Source of the DNA: an uncultured Fibrobacter sp.
GTDB taxonomy: Bacteria > Fibrobacterota > Fibrobacteria > Fibrobacterales > Fibrobacteraceae
Assembly (NCBI GenBank): GCA_946408125.1
Contig: CAMJQW010000013.1
Span: 1-52,494 of the forward strand
Length of the DNA stretch: 52,494 bases
Direction of reading: 5' to 3'
This document shows positions 12,701-18,935 of the stretch, in pieces; the stretch's first letter is position 1, and each line of letters begins with the position of its first letter. The position numbers and the translations under genes were made by a program. The notes under the pieces were generated by a model. That model did no database searches and had not been told where the DNA came from. It saw only the letters and a program-made list of their open reading frames with translations.

Positions 12701-14671
12701 CACCCTCACCACAAGGAAATCATTATACAAGGAGTCTCTTCTCTTGGCATTATCATCATGAAGTTGCTTATAACAGGCATTAAGGTTAGTGACCAGCGAA
12801 GCATCATATGTAGTAATGGTCGCCGCGCAACCATAAGACGCATAACTTTGGAATATGGATTTTGCCGTAACCAGCGGATCTTCAACAAAGTGTGGCGAAC
12901 CGTCACATGCACGGGTGTCGTTTCTCTTCCAAATTCCATCACATCTCGACTTAACCGATTCCGCACATTCAAAAGGCTTGGTTGCAGGGAGATCATTGTG
13001 GAAATGGCCCTTAACAGTAAACCATGGTGACACGCCACATGCCGGCACATAGTTTTTTCCATCCATTTTTTTGCAATACGGCGAACCGACAATGTTATTG
13101 TCTTCAAAATTCAAGAAACGATAGGACGAGTGTTCAGAGTTCGTAAATCTGGTTTCAACATTTTTTGCATTGGCAGGAGCATTAACAAAGAACGAATATA
13201 CTTCCTTGTTCCAATCCGGGTCATTATACGCGCCAAAATCAACATCCCTCACATTACTCGGCAAATAGTAGATATAATAGAGATCCGCTTTCTGAGCGCG
13301 ATCTATATAAGGAGAAAAGGTCTCGTTTTTCCAGTTTTCATATTCGCCCGTCCCTGAACAAGAACCGCTCTTGCAATTTCGTAGTTGAGTGTTAGTAGTT
13401 GAAAATGTACGATCTTCACGAAGAGCCTTATAACTGCTCCATGGATACCCACTCTTGATATATACATCAGATTCCTTTTTCTCTCCCAGCTTGATTTTCT
13501 GGTATGACGCATAGTTGTCGCTACCAGCATCGCTTACGCCATAATGAGTACAGTCAATCATGCCCCAACTACCATAATCACATGAAATTGTATCCTGTCT
13601 TTCAATATATGGCCAATAACTCACAATAGTTTTATGTTTGCATCTACATCCGCTTCCGGTCACCTTACCATATGCCAAGTTTCTATTCCCAGGCATCCAC
13701 ACATTACCTTCGACAAGGAACGCTTTATGGTTCGCGTCCGTTCCTGCCGACGAATGAACGATCCCTGTTTCCGTTGCACAAAAATTCTTATGAATCTTAA
13801 AATCAAGACTAGGCAACGGAGAAAGTTTACCATTCAAAGTGACGCTTCCTTTAATGTCGAAGACTCCCCCATCCTTATTGGTCACATTTCCGTCAAAATA
13901 AGCATTGCTATCCAGGGACATGTTGCCTGTAACGTTCCCCCCAACATAAAGGTTGCCAGCCCTCAAACCATTATTCTCCGGCAAGAAATCTCCTCCGACG
14001 CATGCAAGAGGTCCCAAAACCACATTATTACCCGTCAATTTGGCATCACCTGTTACAAGGAAGGTCCCATGCACACCTTGCGGGTTTCCTTCCCAGTTTC
14101 CATTTACAATGGCAGATGACAAAGTTAATGAACCCGCACCATCATAGCTGCCTCCAAAATACGCATAGTTAAAATCTATCGGAGTATGCGATTCTATCAC
14201 TGGAACCATTACACGATAAAGCCCATTTACATTTAAAATGGCGCCCTCGCTGTGTTTCGATTTTCCATTCCGCGAAGTTCCTTCCGAAAGGATCTTCAAT
14301 TTATACGTTGTATTTTCAGTATTTACACCGACGAGATAAACATCATAATGCTGACCAGGACGTACAAATGCTGCCAAGCGGTCTGTCAACTTTACAGGAG
14401 CGTTGTTTCCATCCTTATACTGCTTGATGATGGCGCCAGTTTCATTGGCATTGTAGGTCATCCAGCTGCGAGCACTTTCAATACCCGCCACCGCACTCTG
14501 ATAGGCTTCATTCTGCTGTAATCTGCTTGCGCTGGAACGACCTTCACTGGTAAGCCACTTATAGGTTGCGGTTGCCGCAATGGTCGCCACAAGCATAAAG
14601 AGAAGCACGGTAACAAGCGAGACACCCGCCTTCTTCATTCCATTTTCCGAATACCTAATTCTGAGCTTCAT
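6740..14671 (-). CDS. Giant PilX/GspK-like minor pilin with Cys-rich Ig-like repeats
   Basis: A 2,643-residue protein, last gene of the minor pilin operon. The N-terminus has a 16-residue positively charged leader ending in Gly, then a single hydrophobic helix (VSLVTVLLFMLVATIAA) and a segment NEAYQSAVAGIESARSWM. This is the class III-like N-terminus of PilX/GspK tip pilins, which lack Glu at +5 (here Thr). Ordinary family members have 200-350 residues. Downstream come a beta-helix-like stretch of repeated GGNVTGN/GNVTNKDGG (about 220-285), a serine-rich linker near 787, Cys-rich beta modules, and an InlB-type bacterial repeat (about 1205-1260, FNYWKCENG). Then follow a jelly-roll-like region (about 1275-1550) and from about 1800 to the end some eight Ig-like repeats of about 90 residues with paired cysteines (for example CSVSPSTITLGESFTF, CSVNPSAVSSGTSVTF). 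It is 9 bases after the GspJ-like gene and visibly more A+T-rich than its neighbours. A tip adhesin is inferred. Confidence 0.8.
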   Translation of the reverse strand: MKLRIRYSENGMKKAGVSLVTVLLFMLVATIAATATYKWLTSEGRSSASRLQQNEAYQSAVAGIESARSWMTYNANETGAIIKQYKDGNNAPVKLTDRLAAFVRPGQHYDVYLVGVNTENTTYKLKILSEGTSRNGKSKHSEGAILNVNGLYRVMVPVIESHTPIDFNYAYFGGSYDGAGSLTLSSAIVNGNWEGNPQGVHGTFLVTGDAKLTGNNVVLGPLACVGGDFLPENNGLRAGNLYVGGNVTGNMSLDSNAYFDGNVTNKDGGVFDIKGSVTLNGKLSPLPSLDFKIHKNFCATETGIVHSSAGTDANHKAFLVEGNVWMPGNRNLAYGKVTGSGCRCKHKTIVSYWPYIERQDTISCDYGSWGMIDCTHYGVSDAGSDNYASYQKIKLGEKKESDVYIKSGYPWSSYKALREDRTFSTTNTQLRNCKSGSCSGTGEYENWKNETFSPYIDRAQKADLYYIYYLPSNVRDVDFGAYNDPDWNKEVYSFFVNAPANAKNVETRFTNSEHSSYRFLNFEDNNIVGSPYCKKMDGKNYVPACGVSPWFTVKGHFHNDLPATKPFECAESVKSRCDGIWKRNDTRACDGSPHFVEDPLVTAKSIFQSYASYGCAATITTYDASLVTNLNACYKQLHDDNAKRRDSLYNDFLVVRVSGGTTSTNPSGKLQGRFIVIATDSVYTSFMDTEDTSYVFYYLEKGINTLNDATRKNTFIYTEGGIGTGNQFNLTGTIYATAASCSGMGKLQTSSITYDPNLMQVLSDAKILCENNGSTCGGTGGGSTSSSASSSISDGYSTGGYDNYYIAVAPQLSVTLESQYKNAEEVNANRANEVDASFIVLPRIIYLTRDAKGKLENYYNIVPLNSAYPVTSPSISCNGGIPTTGKLVPGDTKLVEGDYLCLATGSVQSKTGPAQQTVPFWVRVTGEGGNLPTVSFAETTKEVNIGGSTPVTLVLPGTPGGATQTCQVELFADYNSDEWTVTPRTGVTPLGDNKYSVAVTTEEPKPVFTVNNVSSADGSAVMYITETSGCYPGGPEVIFNANTAPIERKSIADYCLANTSDANCLTGGDYDRIKDRPDCNTTEEWVVANGVACSASDVNNRWGCAISGAVSLSKVKDVAGCQVVIAPVSHDAPLEANKNPPYYLYASLKKVPMTFHAGFDVEGTLAGDRKIKISVEDDNGGSRESECSYADFVDLDKREEKCDVKVYHGSEVTLSLEPENPAEFNYWKCENGPDCVDDEAYAGLTYSMTISSDDNMVYAHFGEKDKHCFFDEFKEPTHGEGYRHNRDYIECGHETDYCIDFCENDGNRCMYVLTTSSFPNAKWRLVSASTATMNDIDYSVVDGRIALKSSATRGRKESEKKYAVIMSSVQAGVYGTLKAQFQPAREGTSTGDVAMASSMNSGFILRSDPSVSSFLKLNVFIASDGTLKARLSLNGAPPWKEESLVRNGSATYTPDRNSMVLMSATIGKDAETGNDVLKVDVYSSAWSNDPYSATFVLTDENITGVTGTANVPNEYVGYTLSNQNFKIYGIGWKSDSYRSECWDTYPVLSCSFKAAYTGGVVPKGTEVKPWVGMSAWYDAVGKCTQNDIGYYYNGSDACGGSGSTYNNCGNSYTFSATGAHGYLDNAGNEVKMAKVDVDNCTVYGEEAAWARNHVAANCGPFWVGEQNACSRHYTFKSTVTTGEGEYFGLASGTANFRGANLIVSLDNPDSKPVEVYMFSKNEEGYYSYTYGNTHIYSLPYQSNAGGNDITLTIPVSDLSNTEGFDPEKVVGVFVKTFGETSVDVHSVMSSCPNAVEITGCSANYEGGSWKISATVKNQVYTDKINVTEEHSYITSPSSLECLKVSNDEATRCKFTGDDAGFSWSDNPYTHVNDSYSFKIVLTSTEATTSECTAAGSVTGITATCGDVSGTTAIQGKGVPQFTYSIANCPDNACNFKIELVKNGSVEATVSSSTSSGNVTDAQTATNAANGSTDMLAEGTYKFRLSSTNSDRPFTACESEKSFTVSAPGSISATCSFGTVVKGETATLSMSNIENNEESTTISIERSGADAIEKTLAANNNSQSFTFTAPNSASSYTYDVYYTVNSTKKKICDATLTVVDGLGCSVSPSTITLGESFTFTPSYGGSCTSASLTGNGTITGSGCSATSFTVEPSSVGSQEYTYTFSGDIGSNLTCKQTVTVNPPAPEFSCPTGWAATVGSSATLTLSPTYCDNNACTMKITGIDDDFVTFSSPRTFADASATASTNKYTVAIKNGTGTTTKDCAITYTSTSSTYQADCWFDKNGEVTEIPTGYQYSNFKAKTKSGFPSNTSGKLKFNNTEYNFNLYSNGNTSDYSNLPMPNVAGTYPYEVVYNSEKVCEGTITVVDPVTCSVNPSAVSSGTSVTFTAAANTSLSSTYSLDIANKCGFKINGNWKDGKSNTDQGLSSGTYSQNVTSTTEFTFACNNGYSCSKKVFLTEPASISTSACAALTGSRTKNSNVILNPAVDNCASNCSYSITSGGSTIVNHTSADWTSGTNMDSFTHGANESVDYRLSVENEYNNTPSTCDFTITYGNAVSITDVNVAHNVGCGSTVNVSVTSARDNATKLQCTGAFDKTIGGVYQNQYNTTVTLHVCNAHGYGNDPVPCTGSFATSCGSNTLSCKVIRQ

Positions 14672-14680
14672 AATCTCCTC

Positions 14681-16054
14681 CTAGTCCTTCGGGCCATTGC
14701 TCGGGGTGGGGATAACGACTTCCGCTGCACCAGCTTCTCCATCACGCTTTACCTTAAGTCGCAACAGGAACGCCTTTACATTTTTCTTATCAACTTTCGA
14801 TACACTTGTAGTCGTCGGGTTAAAGTTATATGTGGCACTAGCCACTCTCTTTATGCGAAAATCGCCTATAGAAAGGGAGCCATTCGCCGCAACAGGAGTG
14901 AAAAACGAGAATGTAAAAGCAGCACAAACATTTTCAACAGTCTCCGCAACAGAAAAACGCATTACACGCTTGGCAGAATTAGCCTCGTTAACTGACGGCG
15001 GATAGAATATGAAATCAGGAATTTGCGAAACCTTTTCTCCATCCACATGACGGAAACCTACCGCCATGTGATCTTTTCCTGGAACAAACATCTTTGATTT
15101 TTCAGTAGCGTCTTCTGGCACGGTAACGTTAAACGAAAGTTCGTATTCTCTTCCTTGAACAAACGTAAAATGATTTGCAGAATTACCGCAAAGAGCACTC
15201 CAACTTCCCTCCACATTGGAATTTTCGAGTACATAAACTTCGTTTAGCTTCTTAACAGCAGGAATCTCATCGCTTGCCTCATTGTAATTGGAGGCAAAGC
15301 CTTTAAGAGTAACACTTTCGCCACCTTCGCCAGCATCCAATGGGAGCACGTTTGCAGTTCCTACGCGCGACACCATTCGGATTGTTCCGCTTCCCGAGGC
15401 AGAAGGAAAAATCTGCAAATCTCCTTCAGTAGCCGCAGGAATCGCCGGCAGCACTTTGAAAGAATCCACACCTGTTGCTATTTCCGTAGTAAACTGATCA
15501 AGATTATCCCCTTCAGTATTCTTCGGCGCACAATTGTCCCCCGCGGTTCCATCCACAACAACGCATGTCCGACTCAGCGTCGTCCCCTGAAGCGACCACG
15601 TTACCTGCTCAACAGCCTCGTACTTGCCCGTTTCGGTATACCGCACTCGACGCATTATGAATTTTTGAAGGTTTCCTGTTGCAGACGGGTTTTCAGGAAC
15701 AAATCGAAAAGACGATGAATCCTTGGATTCGTCCGAAGCATTGTTTGCATCAATGTAAACAGAGTCCTTTACACCACTAAAGACATCGCTACTTCCGTCC
15801 GCCGAATGCGATTCAAGGGAACTCTTCGCGCCCATCTGTGCAACATCGACCTTGAACAGCGCCGCCACGTTTTCCGCGACCTCGGACGCCTTGAGCATGC
15901 TCTGCGTACGCACGCGCATCTTGGTGGAATTGCTGAAAGCCTGTCCCGCCACAATGACGACAATCCCCACGATGCCAATATACACCAGGAGCTCTATGAG
16001 GGTAAAGCCCGACTTGCGGGAGCCCGACACATGTTTGCGACCAGCCAGATTCAT
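14681..16054 (-). CDS. GspJ/PilW-like minor pilin with inserted beta domain
   Basis: A 457-residue prepilin-like protein. After a 13-residue leader ending in Gly comes the type III signal FTLIELLVYIGIVGIV with Glu at +5, the prepilin peptidase and assembly signature. The pilin body (FRFVPENPS, MRRVRYTETG, TWSLQGTTLSR) resembles GspJ/PilW. Between about residues 260 and 400 a domain with the pattern YELSFNVTVPE, HMAVGFRH, FSFFTP and SIGDFRIKRV looks like a jelly roll of the carbohydrate-binding CBM4/9 kind. The pilin fold then seems to resume (VKAFLLRLKVKRDGE). I chose the ATG at 16054 because GAGGAAACG precedes it; an in-frame ATG at 16105 has a weaker site. It sits upstream of the giant minor pilin by 9 bases. 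Confidence 0.75.
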   Translation of the reverse strand: MNLAGRKHVSGSRKSGFTLIELLVYIGIVGIVVIVAGQAFSNSTKMRVRTQSMLKASEVAENVAALFKVDVAQMGAKSSLESHSADGSSDVFSGVKDSVYIDANNASDESKDSSSFRFVPENPSATGNLQKFIMRRVRYTETGKYEAVEQVTWSLQGTTLSRTCVVVDGTAGDNCAPKNTEGDNLDQFTTEIATGVDSFKVLPAIPAATEGDLQIFPSASGSGTIRMVSRVGTANVLPLDAGEGGESVTLKGFASNYNEASDEIPAVKKLNEVYVLENSNVEGSWSALCGNSANHFTFVQGREYELSFNVTVPEDATEKSKMFVPGKDHMAVGFRHVDGEKVSQIPDFIFYPPSVNEANSAKRVMRFSVAETVENVCAAFTFSFFTPVAANGSLSIGDFRIKRVASATYNFNPTTTSVSKVDKKNVKAFLLRLKVKRDGEAGAAEVVIPTPSNGPKD

Positions 16055-16150
16055 CGTTTCCTCATATACGTTGCGCACAGCGAAAAACACGGGATGCATA
16101 CCCATACATTCCGTACCTAGAAAAATAAACTTTTTTTTTCAAAACGGCTC

Positions 16151-16194
16151 AAATCACGCAAATTTTTGCATTTTTTTCAGCAAAAACGTGATTT
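16151..16194. repeat. Long stem-loop between the GspI-like and GspJ-like genes
   Basis: Outer arms AAATCACG (16151-16158) and CGTGATTT (16187-16194) and inner arms TTTTTGC (16163-16169) and GCAAAAA (16180-16186) can form a 15-pair stem with a 4-base bulge and a 10-base loop. No U tract follows on the minus strand, so it is not a classical terminator. It may protect or process the operon mRNA. Confidence 0.6.
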
Positions 16195-16221
16195 AGAACG
16201 CTTTTACGCCCCAAAAACGGT

Positions 16222-16692
16222 CTACCGGATTACGGAAGACACGTTAATGGACTGCGTGGACCCCTTGAACTTCCACGAAACCTGCACATTCACCTGTTTT
16301 GCGTACACGTGGCTCACCGTCTCGTAATTTGACTCGCTCGTCGCCTTGTAGTCATTTGTCGGGGACACGGTCACGGTCGGAGTGTACTCGATGGTCGACT
16401 TTCCACCACCCACCTTGGTTCCCCTCTCCCAGGAACGGGAAATCTTGTTGAGTTCAAAGCTCGTCGAAGAAGTCGGAGCCGAAGGAATCGATGCAACGCC
16501 AATGCGGTTCAGAGAATCAAGAACCTGCTGGGCGACCTCGATGGCGCCGTCGCGTCCGCGGATACGCAAAAGCGCCTCGCGGTTGCCAACCTGCATGTGC
16601 AACAGCGCGAGATACAAAAAGCCGAGGACAAGAGCGGAAATGAGCACTTCCGTTATCCCGAATCCCTTCTTGTTTTTCAAGAGCTTTTCCAT
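16222..16692 (-). CDS. GspI/PilV-like minor pilin
   Basis: A 156-residue prepilin-like protein. A 10-residue leader ending in Gly is followed by FGITEVLISALVLGFLYLAL with Glu at +5, the class III signal processed and N-methylated by prepilin peptidase. The TEVLIS core and short length fit GspI or PilV. The C-terminal part is a small beta-rich pilin body (VNVQVSWKFKGSTQ), the end form typical of GspI. It begins 8 bases after the GspH-like gene. It would act in the inner membrane as part of the tip-initiating minor pilin complex. No assembly ATPase or platform gene lies nearby, so the machine it serves (type II secretion or type IV pilus) cannot be decided. Confidence 0.8.
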   Translation of the reverse strand: MEKLLKNKKGFGITEVLISALVLGFLYLALLHMQVGNREALLRIRGRDGAIEVAQQVLDSLNRIGVASIPSAPTSSTSFELNKISRSWERGTKVGGGKSTIEYTPTVTVSPTNDYKATSESNYETVSHVYAKQVNVQVSWKFKGSTQSINVSSVIR

Positions 16693-16700
16693 AGCACCGC

Positions 16701-17222
16701 CTAACGAGTTTCCCAGCTGGAGCCGGAATTGTAACTTAACTTATAGGACATCGAAAACTTTGTCTGCACCTTTACCGAAGCCATCAAACGGTCCGCCCCT
16801 CCGTACCGCACCATGAAGCACCCCTCCGGAATCGGCGACACGCCTATTTTCGGAACAAGCTCGACCTTGTTCTGTGCATAGCGGTTCACGTCATCGGGGC
16901 ACGTCCCCTCGCTCGACGGGAGGAACTTGTTCGGCGGATCCATCGACATCTGCTCGACGACTTCGTCCTCAGATCCGGTACACTCGCCCTTGTAGGCCTT
17001 CAGCGTCCTGTTGTCCGACTCGACCTTCACGCACAACGTTGTATTCATTCGCGTTGCCGTGTTGGCAGCGCGTTCCATAAACGCCGTGACGTTGATAGCA
17101 GCGTCCTTGATACGGCTGTTCGCGATGGCACCCCTGAGGCTTGCGACGCCAATACCCGACAGAATGCCCATGACAGTCACCACCACGAGCGCTTCTACCA
17201 GAGTAAAGCCTTCTTTTCTCAT
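16701..17222 (-). CDS. GspH/FimT-like minor pilin
   Basis: A 173-residue prepilin-like protein and the first gene of the minor pilin operon. A very short leader (MRKEG) precedes FTLVEALVVVTVMGILSGIG with Glu at +5. The following segment, ANSRIKDAAINVTAFMERAANTA, is the GspH/FimT pattern in which the helix continues into the globular domain. The body has four cysteines or more and ends in a beta-rich region (FSMSYKLSYNSG). In GspH-I-J-K complexes this subunit links the tip complex to the main pseudopilus. The Shine-Dalgarno is weak (GAGAGACAACGG region). The leader upstream contains two hairpins listed separately. Confidence 0.8.
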   Translation of the reverse strand: MRKEGFTLVEALVVVTVMGILSGIGVASLRGAIANSRIKDAAINVTAFMERAANTATRMNTTLCVKVESDNRTLKAYKGECTGSEDEVVEQMSMDPPNKFLPSSEGTCPDDVNRYAQNKVELVPKIGVSPIPEGCFMVRYGGADRLMASVKVQTKFSMSYKLSYNSGSSWETR

Positions 17223-17275
17223 ACTGCTAAACCGTTGTCTCTCAAAAAGTTAGCAACAAAATTCTCCTGCGGGCA

Positions 17276-17309
17276 TAAAAACGGACCGGCACCGCAGGCT
17301 TGCCGGCCA
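17276..17309 (-). terminator. Hairpin plus T run upstream of the pilin operon
   Basis: Arms GGCCGGCA and TGCCGGTC (8 pairs, one G-T) around a 9-base loop, followed on the minus strand by CGTTTTTATG. It could terminate the small secreted-protein gene whose stop lies about 100 bases before it, or act as an attenuator in the leader of the pilin operon, which starts 54 bases after it. Confidence 0.55.
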
Positions 17310-17360
17310 ATATAATATATATAAAAATCGTTCCGAGTGGTAAACTTTTCTTTACTTGTT

Positions 17361-17379
17361 CGAAAATCGGTGATTTTCG
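17361..17379. repeat. Perfect palindrome in the pilin leader region
   Basis: CGAAAATC and GATTTTCG form a perfect 8-base inverted repeat around a 3-base centre. On the minus strand no T run follows. It may be an operator or a hairpin stabilising the end of the upstream transcript; function is unknown. Confidence 0.45.
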
Positions 17380-17409
17380 TCAAAAAACGGCAAATATCAC
17401 GCTTTTTCG

Positions 17410-17835
17410 CTACTTATCGTTGCGAAAGACCTCGCCGAAGATTTCCTTGCCGGGGCCGTTGCTCCCCTTCGCGAACTGGACTTCGTAGTAGACGTCGGTT
17501 TCGCGGGTAAGCACTCGCACCTTCGCGTCCACCTTGTAGGCGCCGTGGGCACCGCTGATGCGGAACCCGTTCGGGATTTCCTCCACCGCGATATGTGGGA
17601 GCTGTTCCTTGGCCGGAGCCTCGTACTCGATCCTCTTCCACGTCGATGCATCCACGGGCTTGCCGCCCGCATCTTCCATGGCCATGTTGAGGCAGGCCAC
17701 GTAGCCGTCGCGTACGAGCGCCAATTCTTCCTTGAATTCATGATAGATATCCATGTCGCCGTCGTAGGCGAAGGCAGTGGCCGCCATAAGCAGCAACATA
17801 AAGACTAGGGTACGGGCAAAAGCTTTCATGCCCAT
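17410..17835 (-). CDS. Small secreted protein of unknown function
   Basis: A 141-residue protein with an N-terminal signal peptide (positively charged start, hydrophobic LVFMLLLMAATAFA, likely cleavage before YDGDMD). The mature part is short, mixed alpha/beta, with no family I recognise: it contains VACLNMAMEDAGG, a WKRIEYEAP segment and a C-terminal beta-rich portion. Two ATG codons (17835 and 17829) are possible starts. The open frame continues further upstream through the tRNA-Leu gene on the opposite strand, which I regard as non-coding. It is transcribed divergently from the tRNA and lies upstream of the pilin operon in the same direction; whether they are functionally linked is unknown. 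Confidence 0.65.
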   Translation of the reverse strand: MGMKAFARTLVFMLLLMAATAFAYDGDMDIYHEFKEELALVRDGYVACLNMAMEDAGGKPVDASTWKRIEYEAPAKEQLPHIAVEEIPNGFRISGAHGAYKVDAKVRVLTRETDVYYEVQFAKGSNGPGKEIFGEVFRNDK

Positions 17836-17856
17836 AATGTAGCAATTGCAATTTGC

Positions 17857-17864
17857 TATATTTG
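17857..17864 (+). promoter_or_regulatory. -7-like box of tRNA-Leu
   Basis: TATATTTG fits TAnnTTTG, the -7 element of Bacteroidetes-type promoters, and lies 13 bases before the tRNA 5' end. No clear TTG is found at the usual 19-21 base distance upstream. Confidence 0.4.
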
Positions 17865-17874
17865 CACCGCACAA

Positions 17875-17960
<86 letters not shown>

Positions 17961-17980
17961 TTGTTTTTTCGAGGCAGGAT

Positions 17981-18406
17981 ATGATCGAATTTTACCCGAA
18001 CAGCATCTACTACCCGCGCGAGGCGGTGGAAGAGAAGCTCGCCAAGGGCGAACTCACGAAGACGGAAGAACACCTGATGGGCTGGACAGAACGCCACCGC
18101 GGCGAAATCTGGGACTGCGCACGCGACGATTCCGAAAACCCGACCGACGAGATCCTGCTCGACAACCTCCGCGCGCTCCTGCTCTGCAAGGGTAGCCTCC
18201 AGCCCGCCGCCGAGATGGGCGACGTCATCAAGGAAATCACGAAGGAAGTCTGGTACCGTAACGAAGACGCTCCCGAAGCTCCCGACATGGTCGCCGCGGA
18301 ATGGCGCGCGAAGTACCTGACCAAGTGGCGCGAAGCCCGCATGTTCGAAGCGTTCATCCTGATCGAGAAGCGTACCGAACAGCTGCTGAAAATCCTGAAA
18401 GGCTAG
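17981..18406 (+). CDS. Conserved-looking protein of unknown function
   Basis: A 141-residue soluble, largely alpha-helical, acidic protein with no signal peptide and no motif I recognise. It begins [21 protein letters not shown] and ends in a helix with [12 protein letters not shown]. The start is set by GAGGCAGGAT immediately before the ATG at 17981; the frame is open further upstream but runs through the tRNA-Leu gene. It lies 20 bases after the tRNA and may be transcribed with it. Its 3' end overlaps the convergent TonB-C-like gene by 4 bases. Base composition and codon use are like the surrounding housekeeping genes, which supports it being real. Confidence 0.65.
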   Translation: MIEFYPNSIYYPREAVEEKLAKGELTKTEEHLMGWTERHRGEIWDCARDDSENPTDEILLDNLRALLLCKGSLQPAAEMGDVIKEITKEVWYRNEDAPEAPDMVAAEWRAKYLTKWREARMFEAFILIEKRTEQLLKILKG

Positions 18407-18930
18407 TATTCAGCCATCCAGCGGATGGGTATCCAAAACTCGAGCTTGCCGGAGGCGCTCTTCGGATAGCGCCAATAATAGCTGATGTGGTCGGCAAGCG
18501 TCTTCTTGAACGACTCATCTTCCGTATTGGAGAATACGTATTCGTCGAGCGTGAAGTGCCCGAGCGAATCGAGCGTCATGCGCACGCCCACGAGGATGTC
18601 GTCGGAAAGGGCCGCCTTCTTGTGGGAGCGGCGCGCGTTCTTCTTCAGGTTGCGGAAATGCTCCGCGGCAAGGTAATGCAGCCCGGCGGCACGGCCCTGC
18701 AAGAATCGCACAAGCTGTTCGATATCGCGGTCCGCGGAATTCTCGAGCACGTAAATGTCGTCGACACCCGGCATCACGACGCGACCGCTGAATCCAGTAG
18801 TTTCCTCCTTCGGTTCCGGAACAAAGGGAACTTCGGGTTCGGGAACAGAACGCGGGATGCTGAACAGCACGTACAGCAGCCCAACGAACATGAGGAACAT
18901 CAAAATCAACGGAAAGTTTCGCTTGATCAT
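18403..18930 (-). CDS. Single-pass membrane protein with TonB/AgmX-like C-terminal domain
   Basis: A 175-residue protein with a short cytoplasmic N-terminus, one transmembrane helix ([18 protein letters not shown]), a proline/glutamate-rich linker ([16 protein letters not shown]) and a periplasmic C-terminal domain. The C-terminus ([20 protein letters not shown], later [18 protein letters not shown]) has the pattern of TonB or AgmX C-terminal domains, which contact outer-membrane partners. No ExbB or ExbD is adjacent, so it may borrow those encoded elsewhere. I chose the ATG at 18930, preceded by GAGTAGG; a start at 18957 would overlap recJ more. It is the last gene of the ftsX-to-recJ chain. 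Confidence 0.6.
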   Translation of the reverse strand: MIKRNFPLILMFLMFVGLLYVLFSIPRSVPEPEVPFVPEPKEETTGFSGRVVMPGVDDIYVLENSADRDIEQLVRFLQGRAAGLHYLAAEHFRNLKKNARRSHKKAALSDDILVGVRMTLDSLGHFTLDEYVFSNTEDESFKKTLADHISYYWRYPKSASGKLEFWIPIRWMAEY

Positions 18931-18935
18931 AGGGC

